Positions 7,453 to 18,368 are shown, counted from the stretch's first letter. The stretch: 64,000 nt of DNA from Achromobacter aloeverae (GCF_004121055.1 NZ_PYAL01000007.1:372001-436000), one strand, 5' to 3'. The notes: generated by a model not told the origin, from the letters alone. Numbers and translations: made by a program.

Positions 7453-8406
7453 GTGATAAGAAAAATATTGTGCGGCATGGCCACGGTACTCTTGTTCGCC
7501 GGCATGGCAAGGGCGGAATATCCGGACAAGGCCATCCGCCTTGTCGTGCCTTTCGCGGCGGGCGGCGGGGTGGATGTCCTGGCGCGCCCCTTCGCCAAGG
7601 AATTGGGCCAGATCCTGGGCCGCGGCGTGGTCGTGGAAAACAAGGCCAGCAACACGGGCCAGATCGGCGCCACCGACGTGGAACGCGCCGCACCGGACGG
7701 CTATACCCTGTTGCTGACCTCCGCGGCATTCGCGACGACGCCAGCGTTCTATCCAGACGTTCCCTATCATCCCGTCAAGGGTTTCGCGGCCGTCACCATC
7801 CTCGCCGCGGCGCCCCAGGTGCTGGTGGCTAGCAACAAATTCAACGCGTCCTCCCTCGCGGAAGTCGTCGCCAAGGCGAAACGGTCGGAAAAGATGAATT
7901 TCGCGTTGAGCGGCAGCACCGGGATACAGTCGCTGGCCACCGCGATGCTGGCGCAGCAGGCCGGCGTTTCCTTCATGAAAATTCCCTACAAGGGCGCGGG
8001 CGCCGCCTTCGTCGACCTGATCAGCGGCGAGGTGGACCTGATGATAGACAATCCCGCGTCGTCGCTGGTGCACGTCAGGTCCGGCAAGCTGCGCGTATTG
8101 GCCACGACAGGAAGCAAGCGCATGGCCATCCTGCCCGACGTTCCCACCGTGGCGGAGCTGTACCCGGGCTTCGAGGCTAAGAATTGGTTCGTGCTCGCCG
8201 CGCCGGCAGGCACGCCCGCGACCGTGATAGAAAAACTGAACGCCGCGGCGAGAACGGCGATGAATTCGCCCGCGCTGCAGGAAATGCTTGCGCGCGACGG
8301 CATGGACCTGGTGTCGAACAGTCCCGCCGAAGCGTCCAGCCTGGTGGCGTCCGAAGTACAGAAATGGGCCACGCTGGTCAAGCAACTCGACCTGCGCGCG
8401 GAATGA
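7453..8406 (+). CDS. Bug/TctC-family substrate-binding protein
   Basis: This 317-residue periplasmic binding protein starts at a GTG codon with AGGAG 6 nt upstream. It has a short signal peptide ending MARA-EYPDKAIRLVVPFAAGGGVDVLARP. The family motifs NKASNTGQIGATDVERAAPDGYTLLL follow near residue 60-80. It sits 30 bp downstream of the PrpD-like gene, which suggests that it captures the carboxylate handled by that enzyme (inference). Its stop codon overlaps the T-run of the terminator that ends the opposing nine-gene operon. Confidence 0.9.
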   Translation: MIRKILCGMATVLLFAGMARAEYPDKAIRLVVPFAAGGGVDVLARPFAKELGQILGRGVVVENKASNTGQIGATDVERAAPDGYTLLLTSAAFATTPAFYPDVPYHPVKGFAAVTILAAAPQVLVASNKFNASSLAEVVAKAKRSEKMNFALSGSTGIQSLATAMLAQQAGVSFMKIPYKGAGAAFVDLISGEVDLMIDNPASSLVHVRSGKLRVLATTGSKRMAILPDVPTVAELYPGFEAKNWFVLAAPAGTPATVIEKLNAAARTAMNSPALQEMLARDGMDLVSNSPAEASSLVASEVQKWATLVKQLDLRAE

Positions 8407-8446
8407 AAAAAGGCATCGAGGCGTCTTCGATGACGCCATCGATGCC
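8405..8446 (-). terminator. Strong intrinsic terminator of the nine-gene minus-strand operon
   Basis: GGCATCGA-GGCGTC (8412-8425), loop TTCGAT, GACGCC (8432-8437), bulged A, TCGATGCC (8439-8446) make a 14-bp stem with one bulge. Read on the minus strand it is followed directly by a run of six T (8411-8406). This is the textbook form of a rho-independent terminator, 100 bp after the NIPSNAP stop codon. Confidence 0.8.
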
Positions 8447-8483
8447 GCAAGCCTGACGGGCAGGCACCGGCTGGAGCGACGCT

Positions 8484-8520
8484 CGAAGGGCGGCGCCCCC
8501 ATGCTGGCGCCCTCCCTTCG
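8484..8520. terminator. Second hairpin between convergent transcripts
   Basis: CGAAGGG (8484-8490) pairs with CCCTTCG (8514-8520) and the inner GGCGCC (8492-8497) with GGCGCC (8506-8511). No T-run is seen. It may stop plus-strand readthrough from the Bug gene or protect the minus-strand 3' end. Confidence 0.4.
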
Positions 8521-8546
8521 CGGGCGTCATCCTTTCCGCCGGGCCC

Positions 8547-8873
8547 TCAACGCATGGGCGAATAATCCGTCGGCGCGAGAAACATATTCTCGATACGCTC
8601 GACAATGGCCTTTTCCGCTTCGCTGGCGGCGCGCTTGGCGATCCATTCCGGATCGGCCTGGAAGGCATTCCACTTGCGCTCCCGCTCTTCCATGTTTTCC
8701 CATTCCAGCATATAGGTCAACGCATGGTTGCTCGGGCCGACCAGTGTCGTCCAGAAACCGACGGCACGAATGCCGTGCTTCTTGAAGAAGTCCAGCGTGG
8801 TCCCGGAGAAGCGCTCGTGCAGCGCGGGCAGTCGCCCCGGCAGGCAATGGTAGATGCGTGTTTCGATGATCAT
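8547..8873 (-). CDS. NIPSNAP-family protein
   Basis: This 108-residue protein begins MIIETRIYHCLPGRLPAL and contains the conserved MLEWENMEERERKWNAFQADPEWIAKRA segment of the NIPSNAP ferredoxin-like fold. Bacterial members are small dimeric alpha/beta-barrel proteins, often in degradation operons, with mostly unproven functions. The start at 8873 follows a GGGGTCC leader and gives the normal family length. It is the last gene of the operon running from 16226 and ends 100 bp before the intrinsic terminator. Confidence 0.82.
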   Translation of the reverse strand: MIIETRIYHCLPGRLPALHERFSGTTLDFFKKHGIRAVGFWTTLVGPSNHALTYMLEWENMEERERKWNAFQADPEWIAKRAASEAEKAIVERIENMFLAPTDYSPMR

Positions 8874-8902
8874 GGTGGGGTCCTTGCTGCTTGGTACAGG
8901 AC

Positions 8903-9292
8903 TCAGCGTCCCGCCTGGGCGTACTCGGGCTGCGGCAGTTCTTCCTGCCAGTCGGCCTTGCCCAGCGAAATAGCCAGGTGCGCCATGAAGGTATCGGCGG
9001 CCGCGCCATGCCAATGACGTTCGTTGGGCCGTATCCAGACCACGTCGCCCTGGCGGATTTCCTGGGGCTCCGAACCCTCGGAACAGATCCAGCCGCGTCC
9101 GGCGGTCACGTGCAGGACCTGGCCATACTCGTGGGCATGCCAGAACGTGCGCGCGCCCGGGGAAAAGAAGACGTGATTAATACCCACGTTGTCCTGGGTC
9201 GGCATGACCGGGTCGGCCCAGACGACGCCGGTGAAGGTGGGACCGCGCTGTTCCGAAGGCCTGCCCTCGTCCCGGCCGTGAAATACTTGCAT
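8903..9292 (-). CDS. Mn-cupin of the GtHNL ((R)-hydroxynitrile lyase) type
   Basis: This 129-residue single-domain cupin contains FSPGARTFWHAHEYGQVLH and RPNERHWHGAA. The metal-ligand pattern His52, His54, Gln58 and His93 is the same as in the manganese cupin hydroxynitrile lyase of Granulicella tundricola, whose overall sequence it resembles (recalled, not computed). That enzyme cleaves or makes mandelonitrile, but many close homologues have no proven activity and sit beside carboxymuconolactone-decarboxylase-like genes, as here. The start at 9292 has AAGGAG upstream and lies 4 bp after the dehydrogenase stop. Confidence 0.75.
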   Translation of the reverse strand: MQVFHGRDEGRPSEQRGPTFTGVVWADPVMPTQDNVGINHVFFSPGARTFWHAHEYGQVLHVTAGRGWICSEGSEPQEIRQGDVVWIRPNERHWHGAAADTFMAHLAISLGKADWQEELPQPEYAQAGR

Positions 9293-9296
9293 GGCA

Positions 9297-10202
9297 CTAC
9301 TCCTTGGTTGAAACGCCATTCAAACGAACGCCGCCCGACACATCGCCGATGGCGTCCACCACACGATTGCTGATCTGGTCGCCATAGCCCAGCGCGGTGG
9401 CCAGGCCAAAGCAGGCCGCCGGACCCGCGGCGTTCAGCGACGCCACGCCCAGTTCGCGGACCATGTCCACATACAGCACCACATCCTTGGTCATTAGCTT
9501 ACTGGTCAAACCGCCTTCCAGGTAGTCGCCGTCGACGATGAAGGGAAAGCGCTTGAGCGACGCGAAATTCACCCCGCTGCTGCTGTTGATCACATCCAGC
9601 AGGCGATGCAGGTCCAGTCCCGCCTTCTTGCCGGCCACCATGACCTCGGCGGTCGCCGCCAGGCTGACCGCGTTCAGGAAATTGTTCAACAGTTTCGTCA
9701 CGTGCCCGGCGCCGCTGCCGCCCATCGTCACCACCTTGGCGCTGATCGGCGCGAACACCCAGTCCAGCGCTTCGATGGCCCCCGCGTCGCCGCCCACCAT
9801 CAAGGTCAGCGCGCCCTTTTCCGCCGCGGCCGCGCCGCCGGATATGCCGGCGTCGACATAGCGCACGCCAGCCGCCGCGAAGCGCGCGTTCAGGCGCACG
9901 GTCGAGCTGGCCGCCGCCGTGCTGAGGTCGACCACGATCTGGCCGGGGCGGCAGTTCTCCAGCAATCCGCCGGCGCCCTCGACCACCGCCTCCACCACCT
10001 TGCTGTCAGGCAGCGACAGCAGCACGACATCGGCGCCGCCCACGACGTCTCCTATCGTCGAAGCCGCCTCGGCCCCGGCCGCGGCGGCGCGCGCCGCGTC
10101 GGTGTCATAGCCCAGCACCGCGATACCGGCGTCGACCAGGCGGCGCGCCATGCGTCCGCCCATATTGCCCAGGCCTATGAATCCGACCCTGTCCTTGTTC
10201 AT
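9297..10202 (-). CDS. NAD-dependent beta-hydroxyacid dehydrogenase (3-hydroxyisobutyrate dehydrogenase family)
   Basis: This 301-residue enzyme has the Rossmann motif GFIGLGNMGGRM, the DAGISGGAAAAEKGALTLMVGG substrate loop near residue 117, and the catalytic Lys in HVTKLLNNFLN near residue 168. It is the second of three family members in the window. Its start overlaps the CMD-like stop by 4 bp (ATGA, 10199-10202), which indicates translational coupling, and the cupin start follows its stop by 4 bp. The natural substrate is unknown. Confidence 0.9.
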   Translation of the reverse strand: MNKDRVGFIGLGNMGGRMARRLVDAGIAVLGYDTDAARAAAAGAEAASTIGDVVGGADVVLLSLPDSKVVEAVVEGAGGLLENCRPGQIVVDLSTAAASSTVRLNARFAAAGVRYVDAGISGGAAAAEKGALTLMVGGDAGAIEALDWVFAPISAKVVTMGGSGAGHVTKLLNNFLNAVSLAATAEVMVAGKKAGLDLHRLLDVINSSSGVNFASLKRFPFIVDGDYLEGGLTSKLMTKDVVLYVDMVRELGVASLNAAGPAACFGLATALGYGDQISNRVVDAIGDVSGGVRLNGVSTKE

Positions 10203-10609
10203 TTTCCGTCTCCCTTCCCCGCGCCCGTCTCGGTCTCATACGCCCGGATGGCCTCGGAGGCGATGCGAAACGCCGCCAGCCCCAGGGGTACGCCGCAGTA
10301 GACCGCCGCCTGCATCAGCACGGCGCGGATTTCCTCCCTGGTCACTCCGTTGCGCAAGGCGCCCCGCACATGCACGCCCAGTTCGTGATGTTGGCTGGTC
10401 GCCGTGAGCATCGCCAGGTTGATGATGCTGCGCGTCTTGAACGGCAGCGCGTTGTCCCCCCAGATCTCGCCCCAGCAGTATTCCGTCACCAGCTGCTGCA
10501 TGGGCCGGTTGAAGTCGTCGGCGGCCGCCCACGACCGCTCCACGTGATCCGCCCCGAGGACCGTCTTGCGATTCTCGAAACCCTCGGCAAACCGCTCGGA
10601 CTGATGCAT
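10199..10609 (-). CDS. Carboxymuconolactone decarboxylase-family protein (second copy)
   Basis: This 136-residue CMD/AhpD-like protein contains QQLVTEYCWGEIWGDNALPFKTRSIINLAML and VHVRGALRNGVTREEIRAVLMQAAVYCGVPLG. It has the same length and the same motifs as the protein at 4575-4985, so the two are recent paralogues or serve the same pathway. It lies between the LivK-type binding protein and the dehydrogenase in a tightly packed operon. Role could be lactone decarboxylation or peroxidase-like; the sequence does not decide. Confidence 0.87.
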   Translation of the reverse strand: MHQSERFAEGFENRKTVLGADHVERSWAAADDFNRPMQQLVTEYCWGEIWGDNALPFKTRSIINLAMLTATSQHHELGVHVRGALRNGVTREEIRAVLMQAAVYCGVPLGLAAFRIASEAIRAYETETGAGKGDGK

Positions 10610-10666
10610 TACATGACCTCCAACGTCATCGATGCGCCGCCGCGGAAAGCAGCGGCGGAAAATCGC

Positions 10667-11884
10667 CTACTTGCCCGGCCAGATGGGCTGCGCGATGGCC
10701 TGGGCCTCCGGAAACACGGTGACCGGCACGCCGTCCTGCCACTGGATGACCGTGAGCGTCGCGCCGACGCGATGCCCCGCCTCGTCGAACTTGAGCACGC
10801 CGCCGGGGAAATACGGGCTGGGACCGTCGTCCAGCGTATGCATCGCCCGGCCGACCGCCTCCCGGTCCGCCTTGCCGGCGCGTTCCAGCGCCGCCTTCAT
10901 GATCCACATATCGCCATAGGTGGAGATGGCGTTCTGCGTCATCCAGGGTTCGTTGTATTCCGTCTTCATGCGCTTGATGAGCGCTTCCTGGCCCTTGGCG
11001 CCCCAATTCCCCACGGCCGACATGACGCCATTGAGCAAGGCCGGGCTGACCGTCTTGACCACTTCGGGCTCGGCGATGGCGATGCCGAAGGAAATCACCG
11101 GCACCTTCACATTGGTCTCGTTCATCTTCTCCAGTATCAACTTGGCATCGGAAATAACCGTGGGCAGGAAGAACAACAGGTCGGGACGGCGCGAGCGCAC
11201 CCGCTGGATCAGGGACGAGGCATCGGCCAGCGGCGGCGTGAAGGTCTCGTCGACGACAAGCTCCAAGCCGTTCTTCTTCAACAGGCCATCCTTCAGCGCC
11301 TTCACGGTGGACAACGAAGCCGCCGTGTTGTCGGTCACGATGGCCACGGTCTTGGGGCGTTTGCCGGAGGCCTTCTGCGCCAGTTCGAGTATGCTGGGCA
11401 AGGCGATATCGGCCTGCTTGCCGGCCGGCGCCGAGGTCTGGAAAACGTACTTGAACCCCCGCGACGTGATCAGGTCCGAATACGACAGCGTCAACATCGG
11501 CAGCCTGGCCCGCTCCGTCACTTCGGTGGCCGCCAGCGTGAAGGAGCTCAGGTAAGCGCCCGTCGCGGCGACCAGGTTGGGATAGTCGGCCACCATGCGC
11601 TCCGCAGCGCTCTTGGCCTTTTCGGTGGAGTCCCCGGAATCCACCACCACCAGTTTCAGCTTGGCGCCGTCCAGTGCCTTGATGCCGCCCTGGTCGTTGA
11701 TATCCTTGATGCCCATCTCGGCGCCCATGCGCATGACCTGGCCATAGCGTGCATAGATGCCCGACATGGGCGCGATGAGCCCCACGCTGACGGGCGCCGG
11801 CTCGGCCCCGGCGGGCCCGGCCAGCAGCAGGCTGGCCCCCAGGGCCATGCCGATGAGACTGAAAAACGCGGATGTCTTCTTCAT
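10667..11884 (-). CDS. Branched-chain amino-acid-type ABC transporter substrate-binding protein (LivK-like)
   Basis: This 405-residue periplasmic protein has a signal peptide (MKKTSAFFSLIGMALGASLLLAGPAGA) and the type-I periplasmic binding fold of the LivK/Peripla_BP_6 family, opening with VSVGLIAPMSGIYARYGQVMRMGAEMGIKDIN. It is the capture protein for the adjacent LivH, LivM-LivG and LivF. Homologues bind amino acids, amides, urea or aromatic acids; the companion enzymes here suggest a non-amino-acid ligand. It lies 46 bp after the LivF stop. Confidence 0.9.
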   Translation of the reverse strand: MKKTSAFFSLIGMALGASLLLAGPAGAEPAPVSVGLIAPMSGIYARYGQVMRMGAEMGIKDINDQGGIKALDGAKLKLVVVDSGDSTEKAKSAAERMVADYPNLVAATGAYLSSFTLAATEVTERARLPMLTLSYSDLITSRGFKYVFQTSAPAGKQADIALPSILELAQKASGKRPKTVAIVTDNTAASLSTVKALKDGLLKKNGLELVVDETFTPPLADASSLIQRVRSRRPDLLFFLPTVISDAKLILEKMNETNVKVPVISFGIAIAEPEVVKTVSPALLNGVMSAVGNWGAKGQEALIKRMKTEYNEPWMTQNAISTYGDMWIMKAALERAGKADREAVGRAMHTLDDGPSPYFPGGVLKFDEAGHRVGATLTVIQWQDGVPVTVFPEAQAIAQPIWPGK

Positions 11885-11929
11885 GTCGATCTCCTCGCCC
11901 TTTCCGCCTTGTTCCAGGCGGCTTGTGTG

Positions 11930-12629
11930 CTACATCCCAAGATATGCACGGCGAACACGGTCGTCCGCCTGCAGCGTCTGATGCGTGCCTTCCAGCACCA
12001 CGCGCCCGGTTTCCAGAACGTAGCCCCGGTCGGCGTATTGCAGCGCCTCCGCCACCCGCTGCTCCACCAGCAGGATGGTCAGGTTCGTCTCCCGGCGAAT
12101 ATCCATCAGGCGTTCGAAAATGAAATCGGCGACGGCGGGCGCCAGTCCCATCGACGGTTCGTCCAGCATCAACAGGCGCGGCGACGATGCCAGGCCCCGC
12201 CCTATCGCCACCATCTGCTGTTCGCCTCCGGACAAGGTGCCCGCGAGCTGCCGCCCGCGCTGCTTGAGGACGGGGAACCAGGCATGGATGCGTTCCAGGT
12301 TGCGCGCCCAGTCCCGCCGTCCCGCCTCGGTATAGGCGCCCATCTCCAGGTTCTCGAACACGCTCATCGACGCGAATACCTGCCGTCCCTCGGGCACGTG
12401 GGCGATGCCCAGGTGCGGTCGCCGGTCGATGGGCACGGCCAGCAGGTCCCGGCCATCGAACCGGATGCTGCCCGCGCGCGCCGCCACGCTGCCGGAAATG
12501 GTCTTGAACAAAGTGCTCTTGCCCGCGCCGTTGGGACCGACGACGGACACGAACATGCCCTCGCCCACTTCGATCGATACGCCCTTGAGCACCGGCACGG
12601 CGGAATAGCCGGCCTCCAGCCGGTCGATT

Positions 12630-12640
<11 letters not shown>
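11930..12640 (-). CDS. Branched-chain-type ABC transporter ATP-binding protein (LivF-like)
   Basis: This 236-residue ATPase carries Walker A GPNGAGKST (near residue 35), the signature LSGGEQQMVAIGRGL (near 135) and Walker B LLMLDEPSMGL. The opening MLLEIDRLEAGYSAVPVLKGVSIEV is typical of LivF. It overlaps the end of the LivM-LivG fusion gene by 11 bp, so translation is probably coupled. It forms the ABC heterodimer with the LivG half of that fusion. Confidence 0.9.
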
Positions 12641-14452
<1,812 letters not shown>

Positions 14453-14453
<1 letters not shown>

Positions 14454-15421
14454 CAGGTGCGCTCCGAAACCCGGCCGAACAGCCCTTGCGGCCGCAGCAT
14501 CACGATCAGCAGGAAAAACACGAAGATCGCCGCGTTCTGCAACTGCATCGGCAGCACCAGCGACGACAGCTGCTGCACCAGGCCGATCACCATGCCGCCC
14601 CAGAACGCGCCGAGGATGCTGCCTATGCCCCCCAGCACCACGCCGGCATACATGATGATCACGTACTCCAGGCCCACGAAGGGATGGAAGGGAAAATTGG
14701 TCGCCAGCAGGCCGCCGGCCAGCGCCGTCACGCTGGTTCCCAGGGCAAACGCGATGCGGTACGAGCGATTGACGTCGATGCCCATGTAGGACGCGGCGAC
14801 CGGATTGTCGGCCGAGGCGCGCAGGGCCTTGCCCAGGCGGCTGCGCGCGATCACAACGCCCAGCGCCACGATCGCGGCCACCGAGATCAAGGCGGCGACG
14901 GCGCGTCCCTTGTTGGCGAATACGCTGACATAGTCGCCCCACAGCGGACCGATCTCCCAGGCGCTGCTGGACAGGGGCGTGCGCAGCGACACCAGTTGCG
15001 GGCCGAACACCATCATGCCGCCGTTCTGCAGAATCAGGGCGATGCCCAGGGTCAGCACCAACTGGGCATAGTGGCCGTCGCCGTCGAGCGTGGCCCCGCG
15101 CCGCCCCGTGACGCGGGAAATCAGGAGCCGGTGCGCCAGGTACCCCACCGCATACATGACGGGCACGGCCAGCAGCACGGAGACATAGGGGACCAGCGCG
15201 GCGCCCGCCAGCCAGTGCGCGCCCAGCAGGATGAAGAAGTAGTACGTCACGTACATGCCGAGCATCATGAAATCGCCCTGGGCGAAATTGATGACGCGCA
15301 TGATGCCGAAGATCATCGCCAGCCCGACGCACATCAATCCATACAGGCCGCCCACCAGGATGCCGGCGGTGAGCGCCTGCAGGAAGGCTTCGAGCTGGAT
15401 TTGCAGTCCGGTCATTTCCAT
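14453..15421 (-). CDS. Branched-chain-type ABC transporter permease (LivH-like)
   Basis: This 322-residue inner-membrane protein has eight or so hydrophobic segments and the LivH motifs GGLYGLMCVGLAMIFGIMRVINFAQGDFMMLGMY and RSYRIAFALGTSVTALAGGLLATNF. It pairs with the LivM half of the downstream fusion. A second start at 15415 (MTG) is possible. The SDR gene ends 61 bp upstream in the same operon. Confidence 0.9.
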
Positions 15422-15482
15422 CGTGGCAAGCCCTTTCCCGGTTCCCGGGTCTGTGCCGCATGCGGCCGCGCTTGTGGCCGCT

Positions 15483-16226
15483 TCAGTAGCCTTGGACGGT
15501 CATCGCGCCGTCCACCTTGAGCGTGATGCCGGCCACCGTCGCGCTGGCCTCGGACGCCAGGAACACCGCGACGCCGGCGATATCGGCCCCGGTGGCCAGC
15601 CGGTTCAAGGGCGTGCGGGCACGCCGCTTGGCCCAGCCTTCCTCGGAGATCACGGAGCTCGCGCCCGGCGTGACCACCGGCCCGGGCGCCAGGGCGTTGA
15701 CGCGGATGCCATGGGCGCCCAGTTCCACCGCCTGCTGCCGGGTCAGCGTGTCCAGCGCCCCCTTGATGGCGCTGTATACCGCGGCGTTGGTGATCGACAC
15801 CGACACCGCGACGGACGACAGGTTGATGACGGCGCCGCCGCCGCGCGTCACCAGGTGCGGCGTGGCGGCCTGCAACGACCACAGCGCGCCCTTCAAGCCG
15901 ACGTCTATCATCCGGGACACCTTGTCCTCGGGCATGTCCGCCAGCGGCGCGTAGTAGAAATAGGCCGCGTTGTTCACCAGGATATCCAGCCCGCCCGACT
16001 CGGCCACATAGGCGTCGACCACGCGTCGCACTTGCGCACGGTCGGACACGTCGCAGGGCAACGCCCGGGCCCCCGGCAGTTCCTGCTCGGCCTCGGCCAA
16101 TGCCCGCGCGTCGATGTCGACCAATCCGACCTTGGCGCCCTCGCGGACGTAGGCGCGGGCGATTTCCCGGCCGATGCCGCCAGCCCCGCCGGTGATGATC
16201 GCGACCTTTCCTTCCAGCACTCCCAT
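15483..16226 (-). CDS. SDR-family NAD(P)-dependent oxidoreductase
   Basis: This 247-residue enzyme is a canonical FabG-like SDR: TGGAGGIG cofactor loop at residues 12-19, NNA near 85, catalytic Ser in INLSSVAVS and the Tyr-Lys pair in VYSAIKGAL. It should oxidise an alcohol or reduce a ketone with NAD(P)(H). The start at 16226 follows an excellent AAAGGAGG site 5 nt upstream, which is better than the upstream alternative at 16244. It is the first gene of the nine-gene operon, downstream of the shared element at 16344-16357. Confidence 0.9.
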   Translation of the reverse strand: MGVLEGKVAIITGGAGGIGREIARAYVREGAKVGLVDIDARALAEAEQELPGARALPCDVSDRAQVRRVVDAYVAESGGLDILVNNAAYFYYAPLADMPEDKVSRMIDVGLKGALWSLQAATPHLVTRGGGAVINLSSVAVSVSITNAAVYSAIKGALDTLTRQQAVELGAHGIRVNALAPGPVVTPGASSVISEEGWAKRRARTPLNRLATGADIAGVAVFLASEASATVAGITLKVDGAMTVQGY

Positions 16227-16330
16227 ACCGCCTCCTTTGCGCATGCGCGTATCGCCTGTGCCTGCGTCTCACCGGGCACGCCCGTCGCGGCGCCGTCGAT
16301 ATCGATTTGTTCCCGGCCACGCTTTATTTT

Positions 16331-16357
16331 TGTACTATAGACTGATTGTATGATTGA
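16331..16357 (-). promoter_or_regulatory. Shared 14-bp regulatory element (copy 2) with -10-like box
   Basis: GATTGTATGATTGA at 16344-16357 is the exact inverse of the element at 5947-5960. Read on the minus strand it is followed four bases later by TATAGT (16340 to 16335), a near-consensus -10 box for the nine-gene operon, about 110 bp upstream of the SDR start. The rest of the 281-bp gap to the divergent MBL gene shows no further clear signal. Confidence 0.55.
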
Positions 16358-16507
16358 ATGCTTGAAGATTTGCGGCTTTGGTCCGGGTTTTTATTTGAGG
16401 ATTTACCCTGAGTCCTGATGGCCTGAAGTCCTGGAATCCCGACCGCGGTCCCAGGGCATCGACAATGAAGCGCCGCCGGCGCACCGCCCCACAACAAGGA
16501 GACAACC

Positions 16508-17329
16508 GTGAGCAACGCCACCCCGCACACCCCCGGCCCGTTCGAGGTCTATGCCATCCGCTATGCGCATCACGCCAACCGGCGCGCCTCGGACAACTAC
16601 CTGGGCACCGTCGACTTCCATGACGCCGCGTCCGGTCTCGACTACTTCGTCTGGGTGCTGCGTCGCGGACAGGAGGTCTATCTCGTCGACACGGGCTTCG
16701 GCGAAGAAGCCGCCACCCAGCGCGGCCGCGAACTGCTGATGCGCCCCGCCCAGGGCCTGGCGTTGCTCGGCATCGACGCCGCCGCCATACGCGACATCAT
16801 CATTACCCACATGCACTACGACCACGCCGGCACGCTGGGCGACTTTCCGGCCGCCACCCTGCACGTGCAGGACGCCGAGGTTTCCTACGCCACCGGCCGC
16901 TGCATGTGCCACGCGCCCATGCGCCACCCTTACGACGTCGAAGACGTGGTCACCTTCATCCGCAAGCTGTACGCGGAACGCGTCAAGTTCCACCGCGGCA
17001 CCGCCGAGCTTGCGCCCGGCCTGTCGCTGCACCTGGTGGGTGGGCACACCGCCGGCCTGCAGATCGTGCGCGTCTGGACGCAGCGCGGCTGGGTGGTGCT
17101 GGCGTCCGATGCCTCCCACCTGTACGGCAACATCGGGCGCAATGCCCCCTTTCCGCTGGTGCACAACGTGGCCGACATGATGGAGGGCTACGCCATCGTG
17201 CGGGCCATGGCCGACTCCGACGCCCATATCGTGCCGGGCCATGACCCGCAGGTGATGCAACGCTATCCCGCGCCGTCCGTGCAGCTCCAGGGCAAGGTCG
17301 TGCGGCTGGACGTCGCGCCGTCCGCATGA
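16508..17329 (+). CDS. MBL-fold hydrolase of the N-acyl-homoserine lactonase type
   Basis: This 273-residue cytosolic protein carries the zinc motif HMHYDHAG at 101-108, then GGHTAGLQ, ASDASHLY and VPGHDP, in the order seen in AiiA-like lactonases. It has no signal peptide. AiiA-type enzymes open homoserine lactones, but many homologues in catabolic clusters open other lactones; the surrounding CMD-like and dehydrogenase genes favour a catabolic lactone (inference). Start is GTG at 16508 with AAGGAG upstream. It is divergent from the nine-gene operon. Confidence 0.85.
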   Translation: MSNATPHTPGPFEVYAIRYAHHANRRASDNYLGTVDFHDAASGLDYFVWVLRRGQEVYLVDTGFGEEAATQRGRELLMRPAQGLALLGIDAAAIRDIIITHMHYDHAGTLGDFPAATLHVQDAEVSYATGRCMCHAPMRHPYDVEDVVTFIRKLYAERVKFHRGTAELAPGLSLHLVGGHTAGLQIVRVWTQRGWVVLASDASHLYGNIGRNAPFPLVHNVADMMEGYAIVRAMADSDAHIVPGHDPQVMQRYPAPSVQLQGKVVRLDVAPSA

Positions 17330-17382
17330 TCCCGTCCGGGGGTCCGGCTCGCCGGGCCCGCCAGGGCCGATCGTGCCCACCC

Positions 17383-17410
17383 TGCCGACCGTGCCCGGGG
17401 CCGGTCGGCA
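17383..17410. terminator. Hairpin between convergent genes
   Basis: TGCCGACCG (17383-17391) and CGGTCGGCA (17402-17410) form a perfect 9-bp stem with a 10-nt loop in the 91-bp gap between the MBL lactonase and the dehydrogenase stops. No T-run is seen. Confidence 0.5.
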
Positions 17411-17420
17411 CCGTTGTCGC

Positions 17421-18320
17421 TTACTTCTTCGCACGCACTTTCACACCGGCCCAGTCTTCCACGACGCGGGCCACGTCGGCGTAGTCCGCGTCCTGGCCGC
17501 GAATGGCGGTGGTCATCACCAGCATCTCGCGCACGGAGGATCCCACCACCATGGGCACACCGCGCAGTTCGGCCTCTTCCAGGCACAGGCGCACGTCCTT
17601 GTGCGCCAGGCGCGCCGCGAATCCAACGTTAAACGTGCCGGTCAATACCGCCTTGGGGAATTTCTCCATGGTGGCGGAGTTGCGTCCCGAACCGGCATTG
17701 ATGACATCGATCATGACGCTAGGATCCAGCCCCGCCTTCACGCCCAATACCATGGCCTCCGACGTAATGGCCACCGCGGTCGCCGACAGCAGGTTGTTCG
17801 CCAGCTTCATCACCTGGGCCTGGCCGGCCTCGGCGCCCAGGTAGAACGGCTTGCCGAAATTGCCCAGCACCGGCGTCAGTTGCTCATAGCGCGCGGGCGG
17901 GCAGGCCGCCATGATGGCCAGCGTGCCGCGCTCGGCGCCGGACACGCCACCGCTGATGGGCGCATCGACGTATTCGATGCCTTGCGCCGCCAGGATCTCG
18001 AAGGCGCGCCGGGCGGCCGCGGGACCGATGGTCGACAAGTCCACCACGCACTTGGCGCGGCTCGCCCGCGCGAGGCCATGCTCGCCGCCCAGCACCTTCT
18101 CCACCACCTTGCCGTCGGGCAGGCTGAGGAACACCACGTCGGCCGCGTCGCCCACCGCCCGCGCGCTATCGTGCGCGACGGCGCCGCGTGCCGCCAGCTT
18201 CTGCGTGGCGGCGGGATTGCTGTCCGTCACGTGCAGCGCAAGGCCGGCGTCGAGCAGGCGTCCCGCCATGGGGCCGCCCATATTGCCTAGTCCAATGAAT
18301 CCATAGATCGTGTCGCTCAT
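17421..18320 (-). CDS. NAD(P)-dependent beta-hydroxyacid dehydrogenase (3-hydroxyisobutyrate dehydrogenase family)
   Basis: This 299-residue enzyme shows the GFIGLGNMGGPM Rossmann motif, VDAPISGGVSGAERGTLAIM near residue 115, and catalytic Lys in QVMKLANNLLS near 170. It is the third family member in the window. Its C-terminal half (KAGLDPSVMIDVINAGSGRNSATMEKFPKAVLTG) is closer by eye to the protein at 3499-4413 than to the one at 9297-10202. It is the last gene of a minus-strand set Bug-PrpD-Bug-dehydrogenase and probably acts on a hydroxyacid made by that pathway. Confidence 0.9.
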   Translation of the reverse strand: MSDTIYGFIGLGNMGGPMAGRLLDAGLALHVTDSNPAATQKLAARGAVAHDSARAVGDAADVVFLSLPDGKVVEKVLGGEHGLARASRAKCVVDLSTIGPAAARRAFEILAAQGIEYVDAPISGGVSGAERGTLAIMAACPPARYEQLTPVLGNFGKPFYLGAEAGQAQVMKLANNLLSATAVAITSEAMVLGVKAGLDPSVMIDVINAGSGRNSATMEKFPKAVLTGTFNVGFAARLAHKDVRLCLEEAELRGVPMVVGSSVREMLVMTTAIRGQDADYADVARVVEDWAGVKVRAKK

Positions 18321-18368
18321 CGTTATCCTCGAATGAAAGAGTTCGCCGCGCCTGGGCGCGACGGTGGT

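Noticed and set aside
16508-17329. Naming this gene aiiA (quorum quenching)
   Set aside because: The MBL lactonase motif fits, but the neighbourhood is catabolic and has no quorum-sensing genes; the substrate cannot be assigned.
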